This document shows, in pieces, positions 55,761 through 64,000 of a stretch of DNA of 64,000 nt (within the stretch, counting starts at the first letter, position 1; each line of letters starts with the position of its first letter). Under the pieces are notes generated by a model. The model searched no databases. It was not told where the DNA came from and saw nothing but the letters and a program-made list of their open reading frames with translations. The translations under genes and the position numbers were made by a program. Source of the stretch: Ketobacter sp. (GTDB lineage: Bacteria > Pseudomonadota > Gammaproteobacteria > Pseudomonadales > Ketobacteraceae); assembly GCF_003671495.1 (NCBI RefSeq), contig NZ_RCHN01000013.1:227552-291551 (forward strand), written 5' to 3'.

Positions 55761-58700
55761 GCTGATTTCACCTGGTCTAAATTCAGAATACTATCCATCC
55801 TTACCTGCTGGATGGCAGCTTCCAAATACTTCAGGAAAGCTGCACTGGTGGTTTTATCCTGTTTCAACTCATCCAGTTTTTTGCGCAAGCCCTGCAGATG
55901 GCCGATTTCCGCCATGATCTGCAATTGTGCAATCACGTCGGCGGCCGGCAAATCCTGCTGCTGCAACGGTTGCGGCATCATTGTCCTGGGCATCTTGATT
56001 TCATTCTCATAAATCCAATCCAGTTCCAGCAATCCCGCCAGGCGTTCCAGCAGGGAATGCACCCGCACCGGCTTGATCAGGTAATCGTTATGGGGCTTGG
56101 GTTCCCCATCTTCCTGCTGACCTTCGCGGGCATCGGCCGAGATCATCACAATGGGCACCCTCTCCCCCTGCTCCCGTAACCGGCAGGCCAGCTGCAGGCC
56201 GTTGATGCCCGGCATATTCATATCCAGCAGATAAATATCCGGCTTCCAGTGTTCCACCAGGGCCAGGCACTCTTCTGCATCCTGGGCCTCCGCCACAACG
56301 AAGCCAATGGGCTCCAGTATGGTGTTAATCAATGTACGATGGGTGGCATCGTCATCCACCACCAACACTTTTTTGCGCAGCCCCACATAGCCACGAATCC
56401 GTTGTTCCAGCGCCGGCGCCACCGTAGGCTTGGCAATGCTGGACAACATCAGGGCCACAGTAAAACGACTGCCCACTCCCGGTTCGCTTTGCAGTGAAAT
56501 ATCCCCCCCCATGATGTCCGTCAGCAGGCGGGTGATGGTGAGGCCCAGCCCGGTGCCAGGGGTGGGGGCCATGCCCGGCTCGCGAATCCGCTCAAAGGGC
56601 CTGAAAATCTTTTCCACATTATCAGGGCTGATGCCCACACCGGAATCCTGCACCGCAAATTCCGCTACCTGATTGCGGTAGCGTACTTCCAGGGTCACCT
56701 TGCCCACCTGGGTAAACTTGATGGCGTTGGACAATAGATTGATCAGGATCTGGCGCAGGCGTTTTTCATCGGTGGCCACGTATTCCGGCAGCCGCCCGCG
56801 ACAAATATACTCAAACTCAATGCCTTTGGCCTGGGCCTGCAGCCGGAACATATTCACCAACTGATCCATCAGTTTGGCAAAGCGCACTTCATTGCGATGC
56901 AGATCCAGGCGCCCGGCTTCAATTTTGGAAATATCCAACAGGCCTTCAATCAGATCGGAAAGATGTTCACTGCTGCGCAGGATGACGCCGATGGCTTCGC
57001 GCCGGGATTCCGGAATGGAGCGGTCTTTTTCCAGCAATTGGGCATAACCCATGACGGAGTTCAGCGGCGAACGCAATTCATGACTGATGCCGGTGAGGTA
57101 ACGACTCTTGGCTTTGTTGGCCGCTTCCGCCAGCTCCTTGGCCTTTTGCAATTGCAGGTCAGTCTGTTCGTGGGCCAGGATTTCCTGTTCCAGCAATTCG
57201 GTTTGGCGTTCCGTTTCCTCCTGCGCCACGAGGCGGCTTTCATGGGCCAATACAAACAGCCAGCAGGCTACCCCCACCACGATCAGCAGAATGAAAAATT
57301 CCTTCCATAACAGATTGCCAATGGCCTCGCGCAGTGCCTGTTCCGGTACCGGCACTTCGAAATACACCATGGTGAGCACCAGGGCGATGAACAGGGAACA
57401 CAACGACATCAGTGCCATGAAATGGCCGAAGCGGGAGTTCATACGCAGCACAATGCGCTCCGGCAGAAACTTGGCCAGCAGGTGCAGCATCTGCTCTGAC
57501 ATACGGGCGTGGGGCTTGCAGCGATCCTGGCAGCGGGCATCCAGGGAACAGCACAGGGAGCAGATGTGCCCGCCATAGGCCGGGCACTGGGCGATGTCTT
57601 CCGCTTCAAACCGGTGCTCGCAGATGCAACAGGTCGCCATGCCATCATCGGTGGCGATGCGCGCCGGGTCACGGGCAATGTAGTAACGGCCGCCAGTGGC
57701 CCAGGCAATCAAGGGGGCAAACACCAACGACGACGCCAGGGTCAGAAACGGCGCCAGGGCCTGGCTCACCTCACCGTAGGTGCCCATGTGGGCGCTGATG
57801 CCCACCAGGGTCGCCAGTACCATGGAGCCTACCCCCACAGGATTGATATCGTATAAATAAGCGCGTTTGAACTCGATGGTTTTGGGGCTCAGCCCCAGGG
57901 GTTTGTTGATGATCAGATCGGCCACCAGAGATCCCACCCAGGCCACTGCCACGATGGCATAAACACCGAGGATTTCCTCCAGCGCTTTATAGATTCCCAA
58001 CTCCATCAATAACAGCGCAATCACCACGTTGAAGATCAGCCACACCACCCGGCCGGGATGGTTGTGGGTCAAGCGCGAAAAGAAATTGGACCAGGCAATG
58101 GAGCCGGCGTAGGAATTGGTGACGTTGATCTTGAGCTGCGACAGAATCACAAAGATCCCCGCCACCGCCAACGCGATCTGCGGCGACTGGGTCAGGTAAC
58201 CGAAGGCCACCCGGTACATGGTGGTGGGGTCCGAGGCATCCTCAATGCCCACGCCATGACTCAAGGCCAGCACCGCCAGAAATGATCCGGCGAAGATCTT
58301 CAACACACCGGCCCAGATCCAACCGGGCCCCGCCACCAGCATGGCGAACCACCAGCGGACCGGCGACACCTTTTCCCGTGGCGGCAGAAAGCGCAGAAAA
58401 TCCACCTGTTCCCCAATCTGGGCAATCAGGGAAAATATCACCGACGCCGCGGCACCGAACAACAGAATATTGAAGCCTGCGTGGTCCTGCTGCTCTGTGC
58501 CCACGAACTGGGTCCAGTCTTCCACCGAGGCCACATCATTCCAGGCAATATAAATAAACGGCAACAACTGCAGACACACCCACACCGGTTGCGACCACAA
58601 TTGAAAACGACTGATGAGGGTGATGCCGTGGGTCACCAGGGGGATCACGATGAGAGAGCTGACGAGATAACCAATGGATAACGGGATCTGAAACAACTGG

Positions 58701-59125
58701 TCCAACGCCATCGCCATGATGGCCGCTTCCAGGGCAAAAAAGATGAATGTAAAGGTAGCGTAGATTAAGGAGGTGATGGTGGAGCCGATGTAGCCGAATC
58801 CTGCACCACGAGTGAGCAAATCGATATCTATGCCATATTTTGAAGCATAGTAGCCGATGGGCAGACCGGTGATGAAGATGATTAACCCCACCGCCATGAT
58901 GGCCATTGCGGCATTATTGAAACCGTAGCTGAGGGTAATGGCGCCGCCGATGGCTTCCAGCGCCAGAAAGGAGATCGCCCCTAGCGCGGTATTGCTGACC
59001 CGGGCCGCAGACCAGCGGCGGGCGCTTTTGGCGGTGAAGCGTAACGCGTAATCTTCCAGGGTTTCATTGGCTACCCACTGATTGTAGTTGCGTCGAACGC
59101 GAAAAATTCTTTGCCTTGCCGCCAT
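55757..59125 (-). CDS. NCS1 permease-histidine kinase-receiver fusion (hybrid sensor)
   Basis: An 1122-residue fusion. Residues 40-480 are an NCS1-type (cytosine/purine/hydantoin) permease with about 12 membrane segments (SNTALGAISFLALEAIGGAITL, NVTNSYAGSIAWSNFFSRL). A cysteine cluster follows (499-537; CCIC, CSLCC, C-x4-C). Two more membrane segments (565-588, 609-628) and a coiled coil lead into HisKA (ISHELRSPLNS, His682), HATPase (NLLSNAIKFT, GTGLGLTITRLL) and a receiver (about 915-1035; IYLLDMNMPG). A helical C-terminal tail of about 85 residues could be an Hpt-like region. ATG 59125 follows AAGAGG. A sigma-54-type promoter lies about 140 nt upstream. The substrate sensed is unknown; context suggests an amide or nitrogen compound. 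Confidence 0.92.
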   Translation of the reverse strand: MAARQRIFRVRRNYNQWVANETLEDYALRFTAKSARRWSAARVSNTALGAISFLALEAIGGAITLSYGFNNAAMAIMAVGLIIFITGLPIGYYASKYGIDIDLLTRGAGFGYIGSTITSLIYATFTFIFFALEAAIMAMALDQLFQIPLSIGYLVSSLIVIPLVTHGITLISRFQLWSQPVWVCLQLLPFIYIAWNDVASVEDWTQFVGTEQQDHAGFNILLFGAAASVIFSLIAQIGEQVDFLRFLPPREKVSPVRWWFAMLVAGPGWIWAGVLKIFAGSFLAVLALSHGVGIEDASDPTTMYRVAFGYLTQSPQIALAVAGIFVILSQLKINVTNSYAGSIAWSNFFSRLTHNHPGRVVWLIFNVVIALLLMELGIYKALEEILGVYAIVAVAWVGSLVADLIINKPLGLSPKTIEFKRAYLYDINPVGVGSMVLATLVGISAHMGTYGEVSQALAPFLTLASSLVFAPLIAWATGGRYYIARDPARIATDDGMATCCICEHRFEAEDIAQCPAYGGHICSLCCSLDARCQDRCKPHARMSEQMLHLLAKFLPERIVLRMNSRFGHFMALMSLCSLFIALVLTMVYFEVPVPEQALREAIGNLLWKEFFILLIVVGVACWLFVLAHESRLVAQEETERQTELLEQEILAHEQTDLQLQKAKELAEAANKAKSRYLTGISHELRSPLNSVMGYAQLLEKDRSIPESRREAIGVILRSSEHLSDLIEGLLDISKIEAGRLDLHRNEVRFAKLMDQLVNMFRLQAQAKGIEFEYICRGRLPEYVATDEKRLRQILINLLSNAIKFTQVGKVTLEVRYRNQVAEFAVQDSGVGISPDNVEKIFRPFERIREPGMAPTPGTGLGLTITRLLTDIMGGDISLQSEPGVGSRFTVALMLSSIAKPTVAPALEQRIRGYVGLRKKVLVVDDDATHRTLINTILEPIGFVVAEAQDAEECLALVEHWKPDIYLLDMNMPGINGLQLACRLREQGERVPIVMISADAREGQQEDGEPKPHNDYLIKPVRVHSLLERLAGLLELDWIYENEIKMPRTMMPQPLQQQDLPAADVIAQLQIMAEIGHLQGLRKKLDELKQDKTTSAAFLKYLEAAIQQVRMDSILNLDQVKSA

Positions 59126-59261
59126 AACCTCTTGCTCACACCGAATCCTCTGTCTGCCCACAGCGCACCAGACGATCCAAAGCCGGCGGATAACTGTGAG
59201 ATGGGGCCCGTGTATCGGACTTCCCCCAGTCACATCCTGAATGACCTGGATTGGGTATCAG

Positions 59262-59277
59262 AGCAAGTTGCATACCA
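59262..59277 (-). promoter_or_regulatory. Sigma-54 (-24/-12) promoter element of the permease-kinase gene
   Basis: The minus strand reads TGGTATGCAACTTGCT. Against TGGCACG-N4-TTGCT only two pyrimidine changes in the -24 block differ; the -12 block is perfect and GG-to-GC spacing is 12 nt. Predicted start is near 59251, between the amiB stop and the sensor gene. Confidence 0.7.
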
Positions 59278-59308
59278 AACGAAACCATTATGTTTAACCC
59301 ACGGCGCG

Positions 59309-60409
59309 TCAGCGCGCGCTGCACTGCACCCGGCCCGCCACCAGATTGGCCACGAACCACTGTGGCACTTGCGCCCCTGCGCCCTTCAGCTCCCCCGTCA
59401 GGGCACCGGAATCCAACAGCGCGGCGGATAACGGCACCAGCAACCGATCCCGCACACTGCGGCGCAAGGCCCGTGCGCCATAGTGTTCATCAAACCCTTC
59501 TGCGGCAATGTGCTCAATCACCGCGTCGGACACCTGCAGCTGAATCTGCTTTTTCATCAGCTGTTGATTGATGCGCTCCACCTCCAACAGCACAATGCGG
59601 GACACTTGGTTGGCACCAATCCCGTCGAACAGTTCGATGCAATCAATCCGGTTGAGAAATTCCGGGTCAAAGTGCGCCCGCAACGCGGCTTCAAAATGGG
59701 TGCTGCGGCGGCTGGCATGGGATCGTCTAAAACGTTTTAGATTAAAACGCCCATGCCACCATCGGCGGTGCTGGAGCCGACGCCAGGATTCCGCTCCCAG
59801 ATTGCTGGTCATGAACACCAGGCAATTGGTGAAGGACAGCTCGCGGGTGCCGGAGGCCAGGCGCAGGTGCCCGCTGTCGAAGACATTCATCAGACTGCGC
59901 ACTACGTCCTGGCTGGCCTTCTCCACCTCATCGAACAACACAATGCCGGGGCGGCTGGCGCTGCCCAGAATCGCCGCCTCGTCCAGCAGCGTGGTGTTCT
60001 CTTTGCTCCCCACATATCCCGGCGGGGCACCGGTGATGGCGGCACTGTAATGGCTTTGCGACAGCGTGTTCATGTCGATTCGACAGAACGCCCCGGCATC
60101 TCCGTGGATCGCTTCCGCCAGCAGGCGCACGGTTTCGGTTTTGCCGACACCGGTATCCCCCAGCAACAGCATCACCAGCAGCGGTCGGCGGGGCTCGGTC
60201 AGACCGGCCTTGATCACCTTCAACTGCTGGCAGAGGGATTCCAGTACATGATCCTGCCCCACGATGCGCGCCCGCAGGCGCTCTGCGATCCCGTCAGCAT
60301 CAAACAGGTACCGGGAGCGCACCGTCCCCACCGGGCTGACCTGGTTTGCTGCGGCAGCCGCCCGGTTTTGCTGTTGATTGTGCGCCAGCACATCATTGAT
60401 GAAGGGCAT
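59309..60409 (-). CDS. amiB: AmiB-like AAA+ ATPase of the amidase operon
   Basis: A 366-residue AAA+ protein related to the C-terminal ATPase module of ClpB/ClpA. Walker A is GDTGVGKT (84-91), Walker B VLFDEVEKA (157-165), sensor 1 TSN (201-203), and the D2-type end FDEHYGARALRRSVRDRL is present. It lies 16 nt after amiE, the same order as amiE-amiB in Pseudomonas aeruginosa, where AmiB is an ATPase of the amidase operon with a proposed chaperone-like role. A basic insert (about 208-240, RRLQHRRWWHGRFNLKRFRR) is notable. Confidence 0.9.
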   Translation of the reverse strand: MPFINDVLAHNQQQNRAAAAANQVSPVGTVRSRYLFDADGIAERLRARIVGQDHVLESLCQQLKVIKAGLTEPRRPLLVMLLLGDTGVGKTETVRLLAEAIHGDAGAFCRIDMNTLSQSHYSAAITGAPPGYVGSKENTTLLDEAAILGSASRPGIVLFDEVEKASQDVVRSLMNVFDSGHLRLASGTRELSFTNCLVFMTSNLGAESWRRLQHRRWWHGRFNLKRFRRSHASRRSTHFEAALRAHFDPEFLNRIDCIELFDGIGANQVSRIVLLEVERINQQLMKKQIQLQVSDAVIEHIAAEGFDEHYGARALRRSVRDRLLVPLSAALLDSGALTGELKGAGAQVPQWFVANLVAGRVQCSAR

Positions 60410-60425
60410 ACTTCAGCAGCCTTGC

Positions 60426-61466
60426 CTAAGCGGTGTTTTCCTTTTCGGAACCGGGCAACTCATACACCGGGCAATCCGCCACCCCGACGGTGGAGCGAGT
60501 AATCGCTTCCACGTCCTGCTGCGCTTTCTCAGCATCCATGACCCAGGTGCGGTAAAACTCGAAGGGGCAGTCCGCCACCCCTTTATTGCCGTCCCCGGAG
60601 TTGTACACACCGGTGTATCCGCGATGCAGCAGTTTGAACAAGTGGTTTTGTGACTGATCGTTGGCGCGGGCGTCACGGATCTGCGACACCGACAGCTGCG
60701 CATACTGCACGCCCATGTCCTCCTCCCCGCATTCCCCCAGGGTGCGGCCGTCGAAACCGATAATGGCGGAATGGCCGAAATAGGAATACACCCCGTCGAA
60801 CCCGGTGGCGTTGGCCACAGCCACATAACTGTTGTTGGCCCAGGCCATGGTTTTGGCCATCATCACCTGCTGTTCTTTGGCGGGATACATATACCCCTGA
60901 CAGCGGATGATCAACTCCGCCCCCCGCATGGCACAATCCCGCCAGATTTCCGGATAGTTGCCGTCGTCGCAGATGATCATGCTGATCTTCAGGCCCTTGG
61001 GCCCTTCCGTTACATAGGTGCGGTCCCCCGGGTACCAGCCCTCAATGGGGCACCAGGGAATGCATTTGCGATACTTCTGCACGATTTCACCCTGATTGTT
61101 GATCAGCACCAGGGTGTTATAAGGGGACTTCTTGGGGTGTTCCTCGTGTTGTTCACCGGTCAGCGAGAACACGCCCCAGGTGTTGGCCTGGCGGCAGGCG
61201 GCCGAAAAAATCTCGGTCTCATCCCCCGGCACGGTGGCAGCGGTGGCCATCATCTCGTCGGCGTCGTACATGATGCCCATGGTGCTGTATTCCGGGAAGA
61301 TCACCAGATCCATGCCGGGCAGGCCCTGCTTCATACCCACGATCATATCGGCAATCTTGCGGGCGTTATCCAATACTTCCGCCTTGGTATGCAGGCGGGG
61401 CATTTTGTAATTCACCACCGCCACGCCCACGGTATCCGGGCTGCTGGATATGTCACCGTGTCTCAT
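60426..61466 (-). CDS. amiE: Aliphatic amidase AmiE
   Basis: Hydrolyses short-chain aliphatic amides (acetamide, propionamide and similar) to carboxylate and ammonia. The 346-residue length equals that of P. aeruginosa AmiE, and the sequence is very close from MRHGDISSS onward. The nitrilase-superfamily triad is in place: Glu59 (FPEY), Lys134 and Cys166 (IICDDGN). ATG 61466 follows GAGGAG by 8 nt; an upstream frame adds unsupported residues. It starts the amiE-amiB transcript and is divergent from the UrtA/FmdD-like transporter genes. A formamide-specific AmiF is less likely given the N terminus. Confidence 0.97.
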   Translation of the reverse strand: MRHGDISSSPDTVGVAVVNYKMPRLHTKAEVLDNARKIADMIVGMKQGLPGMDLVIFPEYSTMGIMYDADEMMATAATVPGDETEIFSAACRQANTWGVFSLTGEQHEEHPKKSPYNTLVLINNQGEIVQKYRKCIPWCPIEGWYPGDRTYVTEGPKGLKISMIICDDGNYPEIWRDCAMRGAELIIRCQGYMYPAKEQQVMMAKTMAWANNSYVAVANATGFDGVYSYFGHSAIIGFDGRTLGECGEEDMGVQYAQLSVSQIRDARANDQSQNHLFKLLHRGYTGVYNSGDGNKGVADCPFEFYRTWVMDAEKAQQDVEAITRSTVGVADCPVYELPGSEKENTA

Positions 61467-61603
61467 ATTGGCTACTCCTCTGTTCGTCATGACTGCTGCG
61501 AATGAAACTGGCAAAACACTACTGCAGGCCCTTGTTGACTGCCTATGCGTCAAATGACGTAGGGGCTTGGGTCATTCGGCGAATGTTCCCCCCCATTGGA
61601 AAT

Positions 61604-61620
61604 CGCAATACTGCAACCCC
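61604..61620 (-). promoter_or_regulatory. Weak sigma-54-like element upstream of amiE
   Basis: The minus strand reads GGGGTTGCAGTATTGCG: TTGC and the 12-nt GG-to-GC spacing fit, but the -24 block beyond GG does not match. The predicted start near 61593 would give a 127-nt leader, which contains an imperfect dyad (CCTA..CGTCA-AA-TGACG-TAGG, 61542-61563). Confidence 0.3.
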
Positions 61621-61702
61621 ATGACACGATGCCTTGCGCCTGTGCGCTGCCGACGGGCATTTGAGTGTCTTTTTTGGGTCGTAAATCAAAAGAGGTCGAA
61701 CC

Positions 61703-62935
61703 ATGTTGTCCAAAACCCTTAGCTCCAAGTTGAAAAAGACCGCGCTGGCACTCTCCGCCAGTTTGCTTATGGCACCCGCCATCACCCAGGCGGATTCCGT
61801 GAACACCACCGGACTGGCTGTCACTGATGACACGGTTACTGTAGGCATCCTGCACTCAGTCACCGGTACCATGGCCATCAGTGAAACCGGTTCCGTGCAA
61901 GCGGAAAAACTGGCCATCGAGCAGATCAACGCCATGGGGGGCGTGCTGGGTCGCAAGATCGAGGTTATCCAGGAAGACGGTGCCAGTGACTGGCCCACCT
62001 TTGCAGAGAAATCCAAAAAGCTGTTGGTGAACGATAAAGTGGCGGCCGTATTCGGTTGCTGGACGTCCGCTTCCCGGAAAGCCGCTTTGCCGGTATTCGA
62101 GCAGTACAACGGTATGCTCTACTACCCAACGTTCTATGAAGGCCTGGAACAGTCACCCAACGTAATCTACACCGGCCAGGAAGCCACCCAGCAGATCCTC
62201 GAAGGTCTGGATTGGGCATCGGAAACCAAAGGGGCGAAGAAATTCTACCTGCTGGGCTCCGACTATATCTGGCCCCGAACCTCCAACAAGATCGCCCGCA
62301 AACACATCGAAAACGTGTTGAAGGCACAGGTCGTGGGTGAAGAGTACTATCCCCTGGGCCACACCCAGTTCAACTCTGTGATCAACAAGATCAAGCTGAA
62401 GAAGCCTGATGTCGTGTTCATCTCCGTGGTGGGTGGTTCCAACGTGGCGTTCTACAAGCAGCTGAAAGCCGCTGGTATCGACATGACCAAAGAGAAGCCG
62501 CTGTTCCTGACCATCTCTGTAACCGAGGACGAAATCCTGGGTATCGGTGGCGAGAACATCGAAGGTATCTACGCCTCCATGAAGTACTTCCAGTCACTGC
62601 CCAACGACAACAACAAAGCCTTTGTTGAAGCGTTCAAGAAAAAATGGGGCAAAGACATCGTAATCGGTGACGTAACCCAGGCTGCCTACCTCGGCCCCTG
62701 GCTGTGGAAAGCCGCGGTGGAAAAAGCCGGCTCCTTCGACGTGGACAAGGTGCGTGAAGCCTCACCGGGCATTGAGTTGACCACCGCTCCTGAAGGCTAC
62801 GTCAAGATCCATAAAAACCACCACCTGTGGTCCAAGACCCGCATCGGTGTGGCCATGCCCGATGGCCAGTACAAAGTGGTGTATGAAAGTGACGACCTGA
62901 TCGAACCCGATCCATTCCCCGAAGGTTATCAATAA
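61703..62935 (+). CDS. UrtA/FmdD-like periplasmic amide (or urea)-binding protein
   Basis: A 410-residue periplasmic receptor for an ABC importer. The signal peptide ends near ITQADS (about residue 31). The mature protein shows DDTVTVGILHSVTGTMAISE, AAVFGCWTSASRKAALPVFEQYNGMLYYPTFYEG, GSDYIWPRTSNKI and the C-terminal LIEPDPFPEGYQ. It shares the UrtA frame but lacks the UrtA-type end found in the 18.3-kb gene. Location divergent from amiE suggests short-chain amides or formamide as ligands, as for FmdD of methylotrophs and by analogy with AmiC. Start ATG follows AGAGGT. Confidence 0.88.
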   Translation: MLSKTLSSKLKKTALALSASLLMAPAITQADSVNTTGLAVTDDTVTVGILHSVTGTMAISETGSVQAEKLAIEQINAMGGVLGRKIEVIQEDGASDWPTFAEKSKKLLVNDKVAAVFGCWTSASRKAALPVFEQYNGMLYYPTFYEGLEQSPNVIYTGQEATQQILEGLDWASETKGAKKFYLLGSDYIWPRTSNKIARKHIENVLKAQVVGEEYYPLGHTQFNSVINKIKLKKPDVVFISVVGGSNVAFYKQLKAAGIDMTKEKPLFLTISVTEDEILGIGGENIEGIYASMKYFQSLPNDNNKAFVEAFKKKWGKDIVIGDVTQAAYLGPWLWKAAVEKAGSFDVDKVREASPGIELTTAPEGYVKIHKNHHLWSKTRIGVAMPDGQYKVVYESDDLIEPDPFPEGYQ

Positions 62936-62945
62936 GGCAACTCGC

Positions 62946-62969
62946 GGTGGCGCCCTTAACGGCGCCACC
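62946..62969 (+). other. Intercistronic stem-loop between binding-protein and permease genes
   Basis: The perfect 9-bp stem GGTGGCGCC/GGCGCCACC with a 6-nt loop lies 10 nt after the binding-protein stop. No T-run follows, so it more likely protects the upstream mRNA from 3' decay than terminates transcription. Confidence 0.6.
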
Positions 62970-63010
62970 TGCCCTGCTCCATCTCTTGGTAGTAATTTCT
63001 GGAGGCTGCT

Positions 63011-63937
63011 ATGTTTGCCGAATACACCGCGTCAGAGCTGACGTCCATCTTCGCCATGCAAGGGTTTGCTGGTCTGATTCTGTTCTCAGTGTTTGTGCTG
63101 ATGGCACTGGGACTTGCGATCATTTTCGGTCAAATGGGAGTGATCAATATGGCGCACGGAGAATTCATGATTCTCGGTGCCTACATTACCTACTTAACAT
63201 CCAACCTGTTTTCTGAGTACGCGCAGAATCTGTTTTCAGGGTACTTCTTCATTGCCATGCTCCTGGCCTTCCTGGTCACCTTTGCCCTCGGGGCGTTTGT
63301 GGAATGGGCCATGATCCGGCATCTCTACAAGCGCCCTCTGGACACTCTGTTGGCTACCTGGGGCTTAAGCCTCATTCTGCAACAGCTGTATCGTACGGTA
63401 TTCGGCCCCCGCGAAGTGGGTGTGACACTGCCTGACTGGTTGATGGGTTCCTACCCCCTCACCGACATGATTGAAATTCCCATCAACGGCATCTTCGTTA
63501 TGTGCATCACCGTGGTGATCTCCGTTGGCGTGTATTTCTGGATGTTCAAATCCCGTTGGGGTGGCCAGGTTCGTGCGGTGGTACAGAACCGTGAGATGGC
63601 CGGTGCAGTGGGCATAAACACCGAAAAAGTCGACCGCATCACGTTCGCTCTGGGTTGCGGTATTGCCGGGATTGCCGGTAGCGCGTTCACCATGGTCGGT
63701 TCCACTGGCCCCACGTCCGGACAGCTCTACATTGTAGACACCTTCCTGGTGGTTGTGTTCGGTGGCGCATCCAGTCTGCTGGGTACCATCGCCTCCGCGT
63801 TCACCATTTCCCAGGCCCAGTCCACCATGGAATTCTTCTTAAGCGGTTCCATGGCTAAAGTACTTACCCTGCTCGTTGTGGTCGGCATCCTGATGCTGCG
63901 CCCACAGGGTCTGTTCTCACTCAAGATCCGTAAGTAA
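63011..63937 (+). CDS. LivH/UrtB-type permease of the amide ABC importer (FmdE-like)
   Basis: A 308-residue permease with about eight hydrophobic segments: ALGLAIIFGQMGVINMAHGEFMILGAYITYL, LATWGLSLILQQLYRTVFGPREVGV, GLGCGIAGIAGSAFTMVGS-type sequence and FLVVVFGGASSLLGT. It matches UrtB without the N-terminal HEAT-like domain, as expected for FmdE-type permeases. GGAGG lies 5 nt before the ATG. It is followed 12 nt later by the second permease gene. Confidence 0.92.
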   Translation: MFAEYTASELTSIFAMQGFAGLILFSVFVLMALGLAIIFGQMGVINMAHGEFMILGAYITYLTSNLFSEYAQNLFSGYFFIAMLLAFLVTFALGAFVEWAMIRHLYKRPLDTLLATWGLSLILQQLYRTVFGPREVGVTLPDWLMGSYPLTDMIEIPINGIFVMCITVVISVGVYFWMFKSRWGGQVRAVVQNREMAGAVGINTEKVDRITFALGCGIAGIAGSAFTMVGSTGPTSGQLYIVDTFLVVVFGGASSLLGTIASAFTISQAQSTMEFFLSGSMAKVLTLLVVVGILMLRPQGLFSLKIRK

Positions 63938-63949
63938 CAGGAGCAGATT

Positions 63950-64000
63950 ATGTCCTACGGTTTGCGTTCGTTTCTGCCCAAGAATGACATGATCAACATA
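63950..64000 (+). CDS. Second permease of the amide ABC importer (UrtC/FmdF-like, N-terminal fragment)
   Basis: Only 17 codons are visible (MSYGLRSFLPKNDMINI). AGGAG lies 6 nt before ATG 63950. Identity is inferred from position: a LivM/UrtC-type permease normally follows the LivH-type one. Confidence 0.6.
   Translation, partial: MSYGLRSFLPKNDMINI

Noticed and set aside
59309..60409. Annotation of the AAA+ gene as ClpB or ClpA
   Set aside because: Only one ATPase module and 366 residues, lacking the N domain and first ATPase; position after amiE identifies it as AmiB-like.
61500..61702. A sigma-54 promoter for the UrtA/FmdD-like gene
   Set aside because: No plus-strand GG-N10-GC pair with acceptable flanking bases was found; the TTGAGT/TAAATC pair has poor 15-nt spacing for sigma-70.

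Overview
The window reads as chromosomal DNA of a marine-type gammaproteobacterium. The GC-rich, densely coding sequence carries cmoA/cmoB, a Rep helicase of Pseudomonas type, a secreted lipase with its foldase, EgtB/EgtD, and an AmiE that is very close to the Pseudomonas aeruginosa enzyme. I cannot name the genus from sequence alone; an Oceanospirillales/Pseudomonadales member (Alcanivorax/Ketobacter/Marinobacter-like) would fit. I see no phage, insertion sequence or CRISPR array.

Layout. 1-0.9 kb: the 5' part of a TonB-dependent receptor gene under a cobalamin riboswitch. 0.9-12.5 kb: housekeeping and metabolic genes (cmoA/cmoB, an acyl-CoA dehydrogenase/SDR cluster, rep), two envelope proteins (a TorF-type putative porin and a collagen-like secreted protein) and the ergothioneine pair egtB-egtD. 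12.6-18.6 kb: the urea ABC transporter urtABCDE, followed upstream by ureG. 19.3-32.2 kb: a mixed block with a PLD nuclease, a REC-PAS-GGDEF-EAL protein plus a HisKA_2 kinase, lipase/foldase, a glucosylglycerol-phosphate phosphatase, a rhodanese-ankyrin protein, a flavodoxin and an HDOD protein. 32.3-33.8 kb: a dihaem peroxidase-like protein. 34.1-38.7 kb: the urease genes ureDABCEF, with ureG left about 15 kb away. 38.9-55.8 kb: sensors and regulators (hybrid kinase, RegB/RegA, a GGDEF response regulator), cytochrome c5, a DUF4136 lipoprotein, tRNA-Arg, a secreted two-gene operon with a caspase/gingipain-like protein, a tandem HAD protein, a SulP transporter and a carboxylesterase lipoprotein. 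54.8-64 kb: a short-chain amide locus.

The unifying theme is acquisition of nitrogen from urea and amides. Urea is imported by UrtABCDE and hydrolysed by UreABC, matured by UreDEFG. Short-chain amides would be bound and imported by a UrtA/FmdD-like system (61.7 kb onward) and hydrolysed by AmiE, with the AmiB ATPase. The P. aeruginosa regulators AmiC/AmiR are absent here. In their place is an 1122-residue protein fusing an NCS1 (nucleobase/hydantoin-type) permease, a cysteine cluster, a histidine kinase and a receiver, translationally coupled to a REC-LuxR response regulator. Sigma-54-type -24/-12 elements with correct spacing lie upstream of urtA, ureD and this permease-kinase gene, which suggests joint nitrogen control.

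The best candidates for undescribed biology are the permease-kinase amide locus, the secreted DUF6345-like protein with its separately encoded propeptide-like partner, and the tandem HAD protein whose two active-site motifs both read D-W-H instead of D-x-D.
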